Source of the DNA: Steroidobacteraceae bacterium
GTDB taxonomy: Bacteria; Pseudomonadota; Gammaproteobacteria; Steroidobacterales; Steroidobacteraceae
DNA length: 34,933 nucleotides
Direction of reading: 5' to 3'
Assembly (NCBI GenBank): GCA_019187495.1
Contig: JABAQN010000009.1
Location: forward strand, 1 to 34,933
In this document: positions 19,596 to 26,137 of the stretch, one piece after another
How positions within the stretch are numbered: the first letter of the stretch is position 1
Layout of the letters: each line of letters begins with the position of its first letter
Notes under the pieces: model-generated
The model's database searches: none
What the model was told of the DNA's origin: nothing
Seen by the model: the letters and a program-made list of their open reading frames with translations, nothing else
Translations under genes and position numbers: made by a program

Positions 19596-20483
19596 GTGCG
19601 ATTGGGAGTAATCGCAGAGCTGTGGCGCTATCCCGTGAAAAGCATGGGTGGCGAGCAGCTCTGCGACGCCTCGCTCGAGGTCGGCGGCCTGGCGGGCGAC
19701 CGGCACTGGGCGGTCAAGGAGCGGCAGATCCGCACCGGCAAGCAGTGGCCGGCGCTGATGAAGCTGAAGGCCCGCTACCTGCGGGAACCGGGGGCGAACG
19801 AGTACGGCGCGCAGGTTGCGCCGGTCGAACTCGCATCGCCCGACGGTTCACGCTGCCGCAGCGACGACGCGGGAATCGACAAGTGGCTGGGCGACCAGCT
19901 CGGCAAGACGGTACATCTGGCCGCGCGTGAGCCGGCGAGCCGCCTCGATCATTACCGGCGCGCCAGCGCGGTCACCGCGGCCGATGCCGACGCCGAAATG
20001 GCGATGCAGCCGGGTGAAGCCCAACCGACGTATGAACTGATCCCGGCCGATCTGCTCGCGCTGTTGCACGAGTATTCGACTCCGCCCGGTTTCTACTACG
20101 ACGCCTATCCGCTGCACCTGCTGACCACCAACAGCCTGCGCTTTCTCGCCGGGCGCAGCGGGCTCGACACCGACGTGCGCCGCTTTCGACCGAACCTGCT
20201 GATCCGCCCGGACAACGACGCGGCGGCGCTCACGGAGTTCGAGTGGATGGGCCGCGATCTGGCGGTCGGCGAAGCGGTGCTGCGGATCGAGTCGCGCACG
20301 GTTCGCTGTACCATGCCGTCGCGCGAACAGCCTTTGTTCGGGATTGCGGCGCAGCCGCCCATGACGCGCGCCATCGTCGATCACGTCAAGCGCGAGTTCG
20401 GCGTGAACGTGCGCGTGCGGCGAGCGGGGCACGTACGCGTGGGTGATACAGTGACCTTACTCGACCCGGAGGCAACTGCATGA
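19596..20483 (+). CDS. MOSC-domain protein
   Basis: A 295-residue cytosolic protein with the N-terminal beta-barrel MOSC_N module (VIAELWRYPVKSMGGEQL) and a C-terminal MOSC domain, the architecture of mARC/YcbX-type molybdenum proteins. Cys238 in RTVRCTMPSRE sits where the family keeps its conserved molybdenum- or sulfur-carrying Cys, and RRFRPNLLI is the typical MOSC block. Relatives reduce N-hydroxylated compounds using a Mo cofactor or transfer sulfur. The start is GTG with no clear ribosome site, 27 bp after the receptor; reading in from the receptor message is likely. Its stop overlaps the next start as ATGA. The role in this operon is unknown; a reductase for an N-oxygenated intermediate is only a guess. 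Confidence 0.85.
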   Translation: MRLGVIAELWRYPVKSMGGEQLCDASLEVGGLAGDRHWAVKERQIRTGKQWPALMKLKARYLREPGANEYGAQVAPVELASPDGSRCRSDDAGIDKWLGDQLGKTVHLAAREPASRLDHYRRASAVTAADADAEMAMQPGEAQPTYELIPADLLALLHEYSTPPGFYYDAYPLHLLTTNSLRFLAGRSGLDTDVRRFRPNLLIRPDNDAAALTEFEWMGRDLAVGEAVLRIESRTVRCTMPSREQPLFGIAAQPPMTRAIVDHVKREFGVNVRVRRAGHVRVGDTVTLLDPEATA

Positions 20484-20884
20484 CGATCGAGCACGTACAA
20501 CCACCCGGCCTCTTCAAGGCCGAGGGCTTCAGCCAGGTCGTGGTGGGCAGCGGGCGCCGGCTCGCCTTCATCGCGGGCCAGGGCGCCTATGATGCCGAGT
20601 TCAAGCTCGTCGGCCCCGGCGATCACCACGCACAGGCCGCACAGGCGTTCCGCAATCTCGCCAGGGCGCTCGAGGCACTCGGCGCAACGCCCGCACAGAT
20701 CGTCTCGACCACGATGTACGTGGTCGGCCTTACGCCCGCAGTGCTCGAACAATTCTCGCGCGCGATGAACGAGGCGCTCGGCGGCAAGCCCTTCCCCCCG
20801 AATGCCGCGACCCTGGTCGGCGTCGAGAAGCTCGCCTTCCCCGACATGCTGGTCGAGATCGCCGCGATCGCCCTTCTCGACTGA
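20480..20884 (+). CDS. RidA/YjgF-family protein lacking the catalytic arginine
   Basis: A 134-residue single-domain Rid protein. Family blocks are FIAGQGAYDAEFKLVG, AFRNLARALEALGA, VSTTMYVVGL and the C-terminal DMLVEIAAIALLD. RidA proper hydrolyses reactive imines/enamines with an Arg in a PARSCVEV-like segment; here the matching segment reads PNAATLVGV, with Ala instead of Arg. It therefore belongs to the Rid subgroups without proven deaminase activity, and a ligand-binding or pathway-specific hydrolase role is possible. These trimers are cytosolic. The ATG overlaps the MOSC stop by ATGA and the sulfotransferase-like gene follows 18 bp later, so it is embedded in the operon. Confidence 0.88.
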   Translation: MTIEHVQPPGLFKAEGFSQVVVGSGRRLAFIAGQGAYDAEFKLVGPGDHHAQAAQAFRNLARALEALGATPAQIVSTTMYVVGLTPAVLEQFSRAMNEALGGKPFPPNAATLVGVEKLAFPDMLVEIAAIALLD

Positions 20885-20902
20885 GCGGCGAGGACACGAC
20901 TC

Positions 20903-22063
20903 GTGAGCCAGGTGACGCTGACCGTACCCGCCCTGCTCGAGGCCTCGCGTGCGGCGACGGGGCTCACGGATTTCGGTGACGAGTGGTTCCTCGGCCCGCT
21001 CGAGCGGCTGGTCGGTTTCGTGAACCGCGACGCGGGGCTCGTGGCGGCCGATGCCGGCGGCGGCGGACGCATCGCCTCGGCACTGAACGACCGGCTGCAG
21101 CTCGTGCAGTACCTGAAAGACCACCCCGCCGTGCTCGAGGAGCGGATCGAGGTCGCGTGCGCGATCATCGGCCTGCCGCGCACGGGTTCGACGATGGTGC
21201 ATCGGCTGCTCGCGAGTTCACCGCGGCTCACCGCGCTTTACTGGTGGGAGACGGCCTTCCCGCTGCCGCTGCCCGGCGAGGCCCCCGGCGATCCGACACC
21301 GCGCCAGGCGGCTGCCCGCGGCTTCGTCGATTTCCTGCTGAACGAGTGGCCGGACTTCGAGAGCATCGATCCGATGGATGCGATGGCGGTGAACGAAGAG
21401 GTCGTGCTGCTCGACCGCACCTTCCTCTCGAGCACCTACGACTCGATGATGCCGATCCACGAGTACGGCTATTGGCAGGCCGACCAGGACCACGAGCGCG
21501 CCTATCGCGAGCTCGAGCGCTGGATGCAGGCGATCCAGTACCAGCGCGCGCAGCGCGGCGAGCCGCGCCGCCCCTGGGTGCTGAAGACGCCGCACCACAT
21601 GCTCGGCGGGATGAGCGGGCTGCTGAAAGTGTTTCCCGCCGCGAAGCTCATCTGGACGCATCGCGACGTGGGCCAGGTGCTGCCGAGCTATTGCAGCATG
21701 TGCTGCTCGCTCAGCATCTCGACCTCGACCCGCTATCGCAAGGACGCCGAAGGCGCGCACTGGACGCGGCGCTTTCGCACCGGGCTCGAGCGCTTCATGG
21801 CGCTGCGCGACAGCCTGCCCGAAGGCCAGGTGATCGACCTCCCCTACCAGGACACCGCGCGCGAACCCGAGGCGGTCGGCGAGCGGCTGCTCGCTGCGCT
21901 CGGCTTTACTGCAGACGAACAGGACCGGACTGCAATGCGCGAGTGCATCGCCGCCAACGCGCGCGAGAAGCGCCCGACGCACAAGTACGCCGCCGCGGAC
22001 TTCGGCCTCTCCGCCGACGCCATCGCACGCGATTTCGCCTTCTATCACCGGAGATACCTATGA
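20903..22063 (+). CDS. Sulfotransferase-family protein
   Basis: A 386-residue protein of the P-loop-like sulfotransferase fold. The 5'-phosphosulfate-binding loop IIGLPRTGSTMVHRLL (residues 88-103) is intact, and VLKTPHHMLGGMSGLLKVFP followed by KLIWTHRD corresponds to the 3'-phosphate-binding region of PAPS enzymes. Such proteins transfer sulfate from PAPS to hydroxyl groups. Large bacterial members of this branch also occur in catabolic clusters where sulfation has not been shown. No signal peptide is seen. The start is GTG with GAGGA about 9 bases upstream. The stop overlaps the SDR start as ATGA. Possible roles are sulfation of a sterol-like alcohol or a CoA/nucleotide-dependent step; neither can be chosen from sequence. 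Confidence 0.83.
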   Translation: MSQVTLTVPALLEASRAATGLTDFGDEWFLGPLERLVGFVNRDAGLVAADAGGGGRIASALNDRLQLVQYLKDHPAVLEERIEVACAIIGLPRTGSTMVHRLLASSPRLTALYWWETAFPLPLPGEAPGDPTPRQAAARGFVDFLLNEWPDFESIDPMDAMAVNEEVVLLDRTFLSSTYDSMMPIHEYGYWQADQDHERAYRELERWMQAIQYQRAQRGEPRRPWVLKTPHHMLGGMSGLLKVFPAAKLIWTHRDVGQVLPSYCSMCCSLSISTSTRYRKDAEGAHWTRRFRTGLERFMALRDSLPEGQVIDLPYQDTAREPEAVGERLLAALGFTADEQDRTAMRECIAANAREKRPTHKYAAADFGLSADAIARDFAFYHRRYL

Positions 22064-22830
22064 TCCTGAAGAACAAGGTGGTGATCGTCACCGGTGCCGG
22101 GCCCGGCATGGGCCAGGCCATGTGCCACGGCGCCGCGGCGGAAGGCGCGAAAGTGGTGGTGTCGGCGCGGTCGGTGGAGGCTATCGAGCAGATCGCGCGC
22201 GACATCACCGCGCGGGGCGGCGAGGCCTTCGCGGTACGCTGCGACGTCTCGAACACGGCGGATTGCCACGCGCTCGCAAAAGCCGCGCTCGCGCGCTGGG
22301 GCCGCATCGACGGCCTCGTGCACTCGGCCTACTACCATCCCGATTGGGCCAACCTCGATTCGCACTCGATCGGGCAGCTGACGCAAGTGCTCGATGTCGT
22401 GGCGGTGGGAGGACTGCGCCTGGCGCAGGCGGTGATCCCGGCGATGAAGGCACAGAAGTCGGGCAGCATCGTCAACATCTCGACGCTGGCCGCGCGCAAG
22501 CCGATGCCGGGCGAAGGCGGCTATGCGATGGCGAAATCGGCGCTGAACCAGCTCACGCGCCAGCTCGCGGTGGAACTCGCCGGCACCGGCATCCGCGTCA
22601 ACACGGCGCTCATGGGCTGGATGGACGGCGTGCCGCTGCAATCCTTCATGTCGAAGATGGACGATGGCGGCTCGGCTTTTCGCAAGCAGCGCGCCGGCGA
22701 GATCCCGATCGGCCATATCCCGCTCGACAGCGACTGCGCCAAGGCCGTCTATTTCCTGCTCTCCGACTACGCGAGCGAGGTGACCGGGGCGGCGCTCGAC
22801 GTCAACGGCGGCGACTGGGTCGCGCCGTGA
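22060..22830 (+). CDS. Short-chain dehydrogenase/reductase
   Basis: A 256-residue classical SDR. The cofactor loop TGAGPGMG (residues 11-18) replaces the commoner TGxxxGIG, the SARS segment after the second strand suggests NADP preference, and VNISTLAARKPMPGEGGYAMAK contains the catalytic Ser and the YxxxK pair. The usual NNAG is HSAYY. It ends in GAALDVNGGDWVAP, typical of the family. It oxidises or reduces an unknown alcohol/ketone in the cytosol. The start overlaps the sulfotransferase-like stop (ATGA) and its own stop overlaps the next start (GTGA), so the three proteins are translationally coupled and probably act on the same substrate series. Confidence 0.9.
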   Translation: MILKNKVVIVTGAGPGMGQAMCHGAAAEGAKVVVSARSVEAIEQIARDITARGGEAFAVRCDVSNTADCHALAKAALARWGRIDGLVHSAYYHPDWANLDSHSIGQLTQVLDVVAVGGLRLAQAVIPAMKAQKSGSIVNISTLAARKPMPGEGGYAMAKSALNQLTRQLAVELAGTGIRVNTALMGWMDGVPLQSFMSKMDDGGSAFRKQRAGEIPIGHIPLDSDCAKAVYFLLSDYASEVTGAALDVNGGDWVAP

Positions 22831-23918
22831 GCCAGAAGGAGGCGCCCGCGGTGGATCCGGCGCGCGCCTGGCGCGAGTTCTGCGCGCGCCTCGCCGAGGC
22901 GGGCGACATCGTGCTCGCACCCGACGTGCCGGATGATCCGTTGATCCGCGCCGAGGGCTTTCGCTATCTCTCGCGCCTCACCCGGCTCGGCCTCGAACAG
23001 TACCTCGAGGCGAGCGATCCGGACTTCCCGTTCTTCTACCAGTTGAGCCACGAGACGGCGAAGATCGGCGCCGACAATCCCGACAATGTGTACTGGAACG
23101 CCGCGATCCGCGGCGACTGCGACTACCGCATCACCGGCCGGCGCGGCTCGATGTTCTACTTCTCGATCGTCGCCAATGCGATGCGCTACCACATCGACGG
23201 CAGCGCCCATGCCACCGGGCAACTGCTCGATACTGAAATCGAGTTCGGGCCGGACGGCGAGCTCGAGATCATCGCCTCCTGCACCCCGCAGCCGCGCAAC
23301 TGGCTGCGGCTCGAGCCCGACGCGAGCGTGATCGTGCTGCGCCAGTCCGCGCTCGATCGCGCGAGTGAGCGCGGCGGGGAATTCCACATCGAGCGCATCG
23401 GCGGTCCCGCGCAGCCGGCAGCGCTCACCGCCGGGCGCCTCGCGGGCGGCCTCGCGAACGCCGCACAGTTCGTCAAGGGCATCGCTGGCACCTTCGCCAA
23501 CTGGACGCGGCTCTTTCGCGAGCATCCCAACACGTTCCCGGCCATCGACCAGGCGATGTTCCAGAAAGGCGGCGGCGCGAAGGACATCTACTACGCCCAC
23601 GCTTACTGGCGCATCGCGCCCGACGAGGCCTGGGTGATCGAGGTCACGCCGCCCGAGTGCTACTACTGGAACTTCCAGCTCGACAACTGGTGGATGGAGA
23701 GCTTCGACTACCGCTTCCGCCAGATCACCGTGAACAAGCGCTCGGCGCGGCTCGAGCCCGACGGCAGCGTGCGCATCGTCTGCGCCGCGCGCGATCCCGG
23801 AGCCGGCAACTGGATCGACACCTGCGGCCATCGCGAAGGCACCGCGCTGCTGCGCTGGGCCGGCGCGACCGAGCACCCACTGCCGCGAGCGCGGATCGTC
23901 AAGCTCGCGAGCCTTTGA
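22827..23918 (+). CDS. DUF1214-like protein (363 aa)
   Basis: A soluble protein of 363 residues with no signal peptide. Its C-terminal half is rich in aromatic beta segments (IYYAHAYWRIAPDEAWVIEV, YYWNFQLDNWWMESFDYRF, VNKRSARLEPDGSVRIVCAA) that match the DUF1214 domain. An N-terminal half carries NPDNVYWNAAIRGDCDYRITG, a related beta domain. DUF1214 and its partner DUF1254 have no settled biochemistry but recur in degradation gene clusters near SDR and sulfotransferase-like genes. The start is GTG, overlapping the SDR stop as GTGA; in-frame open sequence further upstream is shadow of the SDR. It may be a binding or enzymatic component of this pathway; no catalytic residues can be assigned. 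Confidence 0.75.
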   Translation: MSQKEAPAVDPARAWREFCARLAEAGDIVLAPDVPDDPLIRAEGFRYLSRLTRLGLEQYLEASDPDFPFFYQLSHETAKIGADNPDNVYWNAAIRGDCDYRITGRRGSMFYFSIVANAMRYHIDGSAHATGQLLDTEIEFGPDGELEIIASCTPQPRNWLRLEPDASVIVLRQSALDRASERGGEFHIERIGGPAQPAALTAGRLAGGLANAAQFVKGIAGTFANWTRLFREHPNTFPAIDQAMFQKGGGAKDIYYAHAYWRIAPDEAWVIEVTPPECYYWNFQLDNWWMESFDYRFRQITVNKRSARLEPDGSVRIVCAARDPGAGNWIDTCGHREGTALLRWAGATEHPLPRARIVKLASL

Positions 23919-23937
23919 ACCAATGGAACAAGCAAAC

Positions 23938-24840
23938 ATGAGATTCGGATTCCACATGTTCATGGTGCCGCCGGACGAACTGCAGCCGGTCGCACGCGCC
24001 GCGGACGAGGCGGGCTGGGACTGCGTGCAGGTCGCGGATGCACCGTTCTTCCCCGAAGTCACATCCGTTCCCTATCCCTATACGCCGGACGGGTCGCGCT
24101 TCTGGCCGCTCGACATGCCGGTCCTCGATCCGTGGATCGCCATTACCGCCATGGCTGTCGTCACCAAGCGCATCCGCTTCATGCCCTCGGTCCTGAGGCT
24201 CGCGGTCCGCCAGCCGTTGCTCGAAGCCAAGAACCTGTGTTCGGTGGCGGCCGTTGCCGATGACCGGGTCACGCTCGGCGTCGGTCTCGCGTGGATGCCC
24301 GAGGAGTTCAAGTGGCTCAACATGGACATGAAGACGCGCGGCGCGCGCCAGGACGAGGCCATCCAGATCCTGCGCCTGCTGATGCGCGGCGGCATGAACG
24401 AGTTCCACGGCAGGTATTACGATTTCGACCGCCTGACCATGGCGCCGGTGCCGAAGAAAAAGATCCCGATCTATGTCGGTGGTACGACACCCCCCGCCAT
24501 GCGCCGTGCCGCACGCCTCGGTGATGGCTGGGTCAGCATCATCCACAACAAGGCCGAAGTCGCACAGGTGATCGCGCAGTTGAATGGCTATCGCCGCGAA
24601 TATGGGCGCGACAAGGAACCATTCGACATCATGCTGCATTGTCCGGATGCGGAGAGCATCGACGACATCCGTCGCCTCGAGGATCTCGGCGTCACTGACC
24701 TGCAGGTCACGCCCTGGAGTTCACCGGGCATCCTGGCCGAGATGGGTGTCGGCACGATCCTGCAGCAGCAACCTTCCCTCGAGGTGAAGCGGGAAGCGAT
24801 CAAGCGCTATGCCGACAAGGTGATCTCGAAATTCAGGTGA
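23938..24840 (+). CDS. Luciferase-like (LLM-class) flavin/F420 oxidoreductase
   Basis: A 300-residue TIM-barrel oxidoreductase of the bacterial luciferase-like family. It begins MRFGFHMFMVPP and contains AADEAGWDCVQVADAPFF, TKRIRFMPSVLRLAVRQP, VTLGVGLAWMPEEFKWLNMDM and the characteristic IPIYVGGTTPPAMRRAARLGDGW. Members use FMNH2 or reduced F420 for monooxygenation or hydride transfer. It is most like the TIGR03619-type group often called F420-dependent, but whether this organism makes F420 cannot be judged. The ATG at 23938 aligns with the family start; ATG 23923 would add five residues. It is the last gene of the plus-strand operon, 19 bp after the DUF1214-like gene, and is the best candidate for an oxygenase or reductase step of the pathway. 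Confidence 0.88.
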   Translation: MRFGFHMFMVPPDELQPVARAADEAGWDCVQVADAPFFPEVTSVPYPYTPDGSRFWPLDMPVLDPWIAITAMAVVTKRIRFMPSVLRLAVRQPLLEAKNLCSVAAVADDRVTLGVGLAWMPEEFKWLNMDMKTRGARQDEAIQILRLLMRGGMNEFHGRYYDFDRLTMAPVPKKKIPIYVGGTTPPAMRRAARLGDGWVSIIHNKAEVAQVIAQLNGYRREYGRDKEPFDIMLHCPDAESIDDIRRLEDLGVTDLQVTPWSSPGILAEMGVGTILQQQPSLEVKREAIKRYADKVISKFR

Positions 24841-24855
24841 CGGGGCGGACCCGCC

Positions 24856-25161
24856 TCAGTCGTTGAAACGCTCTTCGTCGGGCGCTTGTCTCGCCAGGCG
24901 CTCCGCCCGTTCCTCGCTCGCATCTTCCACCATCACGCGGTCCGAGGTCTCATCGAGAACGATCTGCAGGATCTTCTCCGCGCGTTCCAGCTGCTCCCGC
25001 AGCGTCGCCGTATCACCGCGCTCAGCCGCCGCCCGGGCCGCAGCGATGAGTTCCGTCGCCGGGCCCAGCCGATCGAGCAGCTGCATGCGTTCGCGGCGCA
25101 GCGTCGCGCGCTCCACGGCCGCATCGAGTTCCCCGTACTTGCCGAATCGTCGCTGCACCAT
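24856..25161 (-). CDS. Small helical protein of unknown function (101 aa)
   Basis: A 101-residue charged protein dominated by long amphipathic helices: ELDAAVERATLRRERMQLL, TELIAAARAAAERGDTATLREQLERAEKILQIVLDE (in two parts) and an acidic/basic tail ending DEERFND. Heptad-like spacing suggests a coiled coil. No signal peptide, membrane segment or known motif is seen and I do not recognise the family. The ATG was chosen as the first Met before the helical region; further upstream the frame runs antisense through the SRAP gene. It is divergent from the SRAP-like gene across only 33 bp containing a palindrome, so the two may share a regulator. It converges with the LLM oxidoreductase across 15 bp. 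A real gene is likely, but not certain. Confidence 0.6.
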   Translation of the reverse strand: MVQRRFGKYGELDAAVERATLRRERMQLLDRLGPATELIAAARAAAERGDTATLREQLERAEKILQIVLDETSDRVMVEDASEERAERLARQAPDEERFND

Positions 25162-25168
25162 GGCGCAA

Positions 25169-25186
25169 CGTACTACCTGGAGTACG
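25169..25186. promoter_or_regulatory. Palindrome between divergent genes (possible operator)
   Basis: CGTACTACCTGGAGTACG has perfect 6-bp arms CGTACT/AGTACG around ACCTGG and occupies more than half of the 33-bp gap between the helical protein and the SRAP-like gene. It is positioned to block both promoters. It is not the Escherichia (CTGT-N8-ACAG) or alphaproteobacterial (GTTC-N7-GTTC) LexA site, although SRAP genes are often damage-inducible. Confidence 0.45.
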
Positions 25187-25194
25187 ATCCGGCA

Positions 25195-26124
25195 ATGTGC
25201 TATTCGGGTCAACTCGAGGCCGCCTATCGGCGCTATGTGCGCGCGACAGGCGCGGAAATCGACTTCGACCAGTTCGAGGAAGTCTACGGCTGGCGCGCCG
25301 CCGACCCGGCGATCCGCATCCCGCGTGCCATCGACCGCTGGTTCGAGGACCCGAAGTCGGCCCCCGAGCAGCGCATCCGCGAGCTCATCGACCAGTATCG
25401 CGGAGCGATGGTCACGAAGCTCGAAGCGGAGATCTTCGCGCAGCGTCGGCGTCTCGCCGACGCGGAACGCAAGCTGGCGGCAAAGCCGACCAGGGCGGCC
25501 ACCGAGAGCAGGCGAATCGCAGGTGCGAAAATCGAGGCCGCGCTGAACCGCCTGCCGCTGTTCAGGGGCTGGCAGCCGACCGCACTCGATGACCGGATTT
25601 TTCCGTTCCATTTTGCGCCGATCGTGATGCGGGTCGAAGGAAAGGCAGTCGTGCGCCTCGCGCGCTATCACTGCCGGCAGGCGGGAAAGCCGGCGTCGAT
25701 CGATCGGCAGTATCCCGGTCTCTACAATGCCCGGCGCGACAACCTGGAAAGGTTCTGGCGACGGGAGTTCGGCCATCGGCATGCCATGATGCTCGCCGCA
25801 TCCTTCTTTGAGAATGTGCAGCGCCCCGAAGGCAATCGCGTGCTGCACTTCGTGCCGAGGCCGCCGGAAACGATGCTGATCGCCTGCCTTTATTCGGAGT
25901 GGATCGATCCCGCGGGCGGGCGCGGGCTCCTGTCGTTCGCCGCGATCACCGACGAGCCACCACCCGAGATCGCCGCAGCGGGCCACGACCGCTGCCCCGT
26001 GAACCTCAAGCCACAGAACATCGAGCGCTGGCTGGCACCGGAAGGACACTCCGCCGCGGAGCTACAGGCGATCCTCGCAGACCGCCAGACACCCTACTAC
26101 GAGCACGAGGTCCTGGCCGCGTGA
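25195..26124 (+). CDS. Extended SRAP/HMCES (YedK-like) DNA-abasic-site protein
   Basis: A 309-residue member of the SOS-response-associated-peptidase family, which crosslinks to abasic sites in single-stranded DNA through the N-terminal Cys. It begins MCYSG, placing the essential Cys at position 2 after Met removal; this fixes the start despite a longer open frame. Likely partner residues are Asn178 (PGLYNARRDNL), Glu235 (CLYSEWIDP) and His264 (AAGHDRCPV, like HDRMPV in YedK). YedK is about 220 residues; here a charged helical insert (about residues 45-115) and a longer C-terminus are present, and MCYS replaces the common MCGR. The protein may form DNA-protein crosslinks or have a specialised role. 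It is divergent from a small helical protein. Confidence 0.85.
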   Translation: MCYSGQLEAAYRRYVRATGAEIDFDQFEEVYGWRAADPAIRIPRAIDRWFEDPKSAPEQRIRELIDQYRGAMVTKLEAEIFAQRRRLADAERKLAAKPTRAATESRRIAGAKIEAALNRLPLFRGWQPTALDDRIFPFHFAPIVMRVEGKAVVRLARYHCRQAGKPASIDRQYPGLYNARRDNLERFWRREFGHRHAMMLAASFFENVQRPEGNRVLHFVPRPPETMLIACLYSEWIDPAGGRGLLSFAAITDEPPPEIAAAGHDRCPVNLKPQNIERWLAPEGHSAAELQAILADRQTPYYEHEVLAA

Positions 26125-26137
26125 GCAGCGCTCGCGC

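Noticed and set aside
25169-25186. Calling the palindrome a LexA SOS box
   Set aside because: It fits neither the CTGT-N8-ACAG nor the GTTC-N7-GTTC consensus; only a generic operator call is justified.
24856-26049. 397-residue reading of the minus-strand frame that ends at the small helical protein
   Set aside because: Only the last 101 residues look like protein; the rest is antisense to the well-supported SRAP gene.
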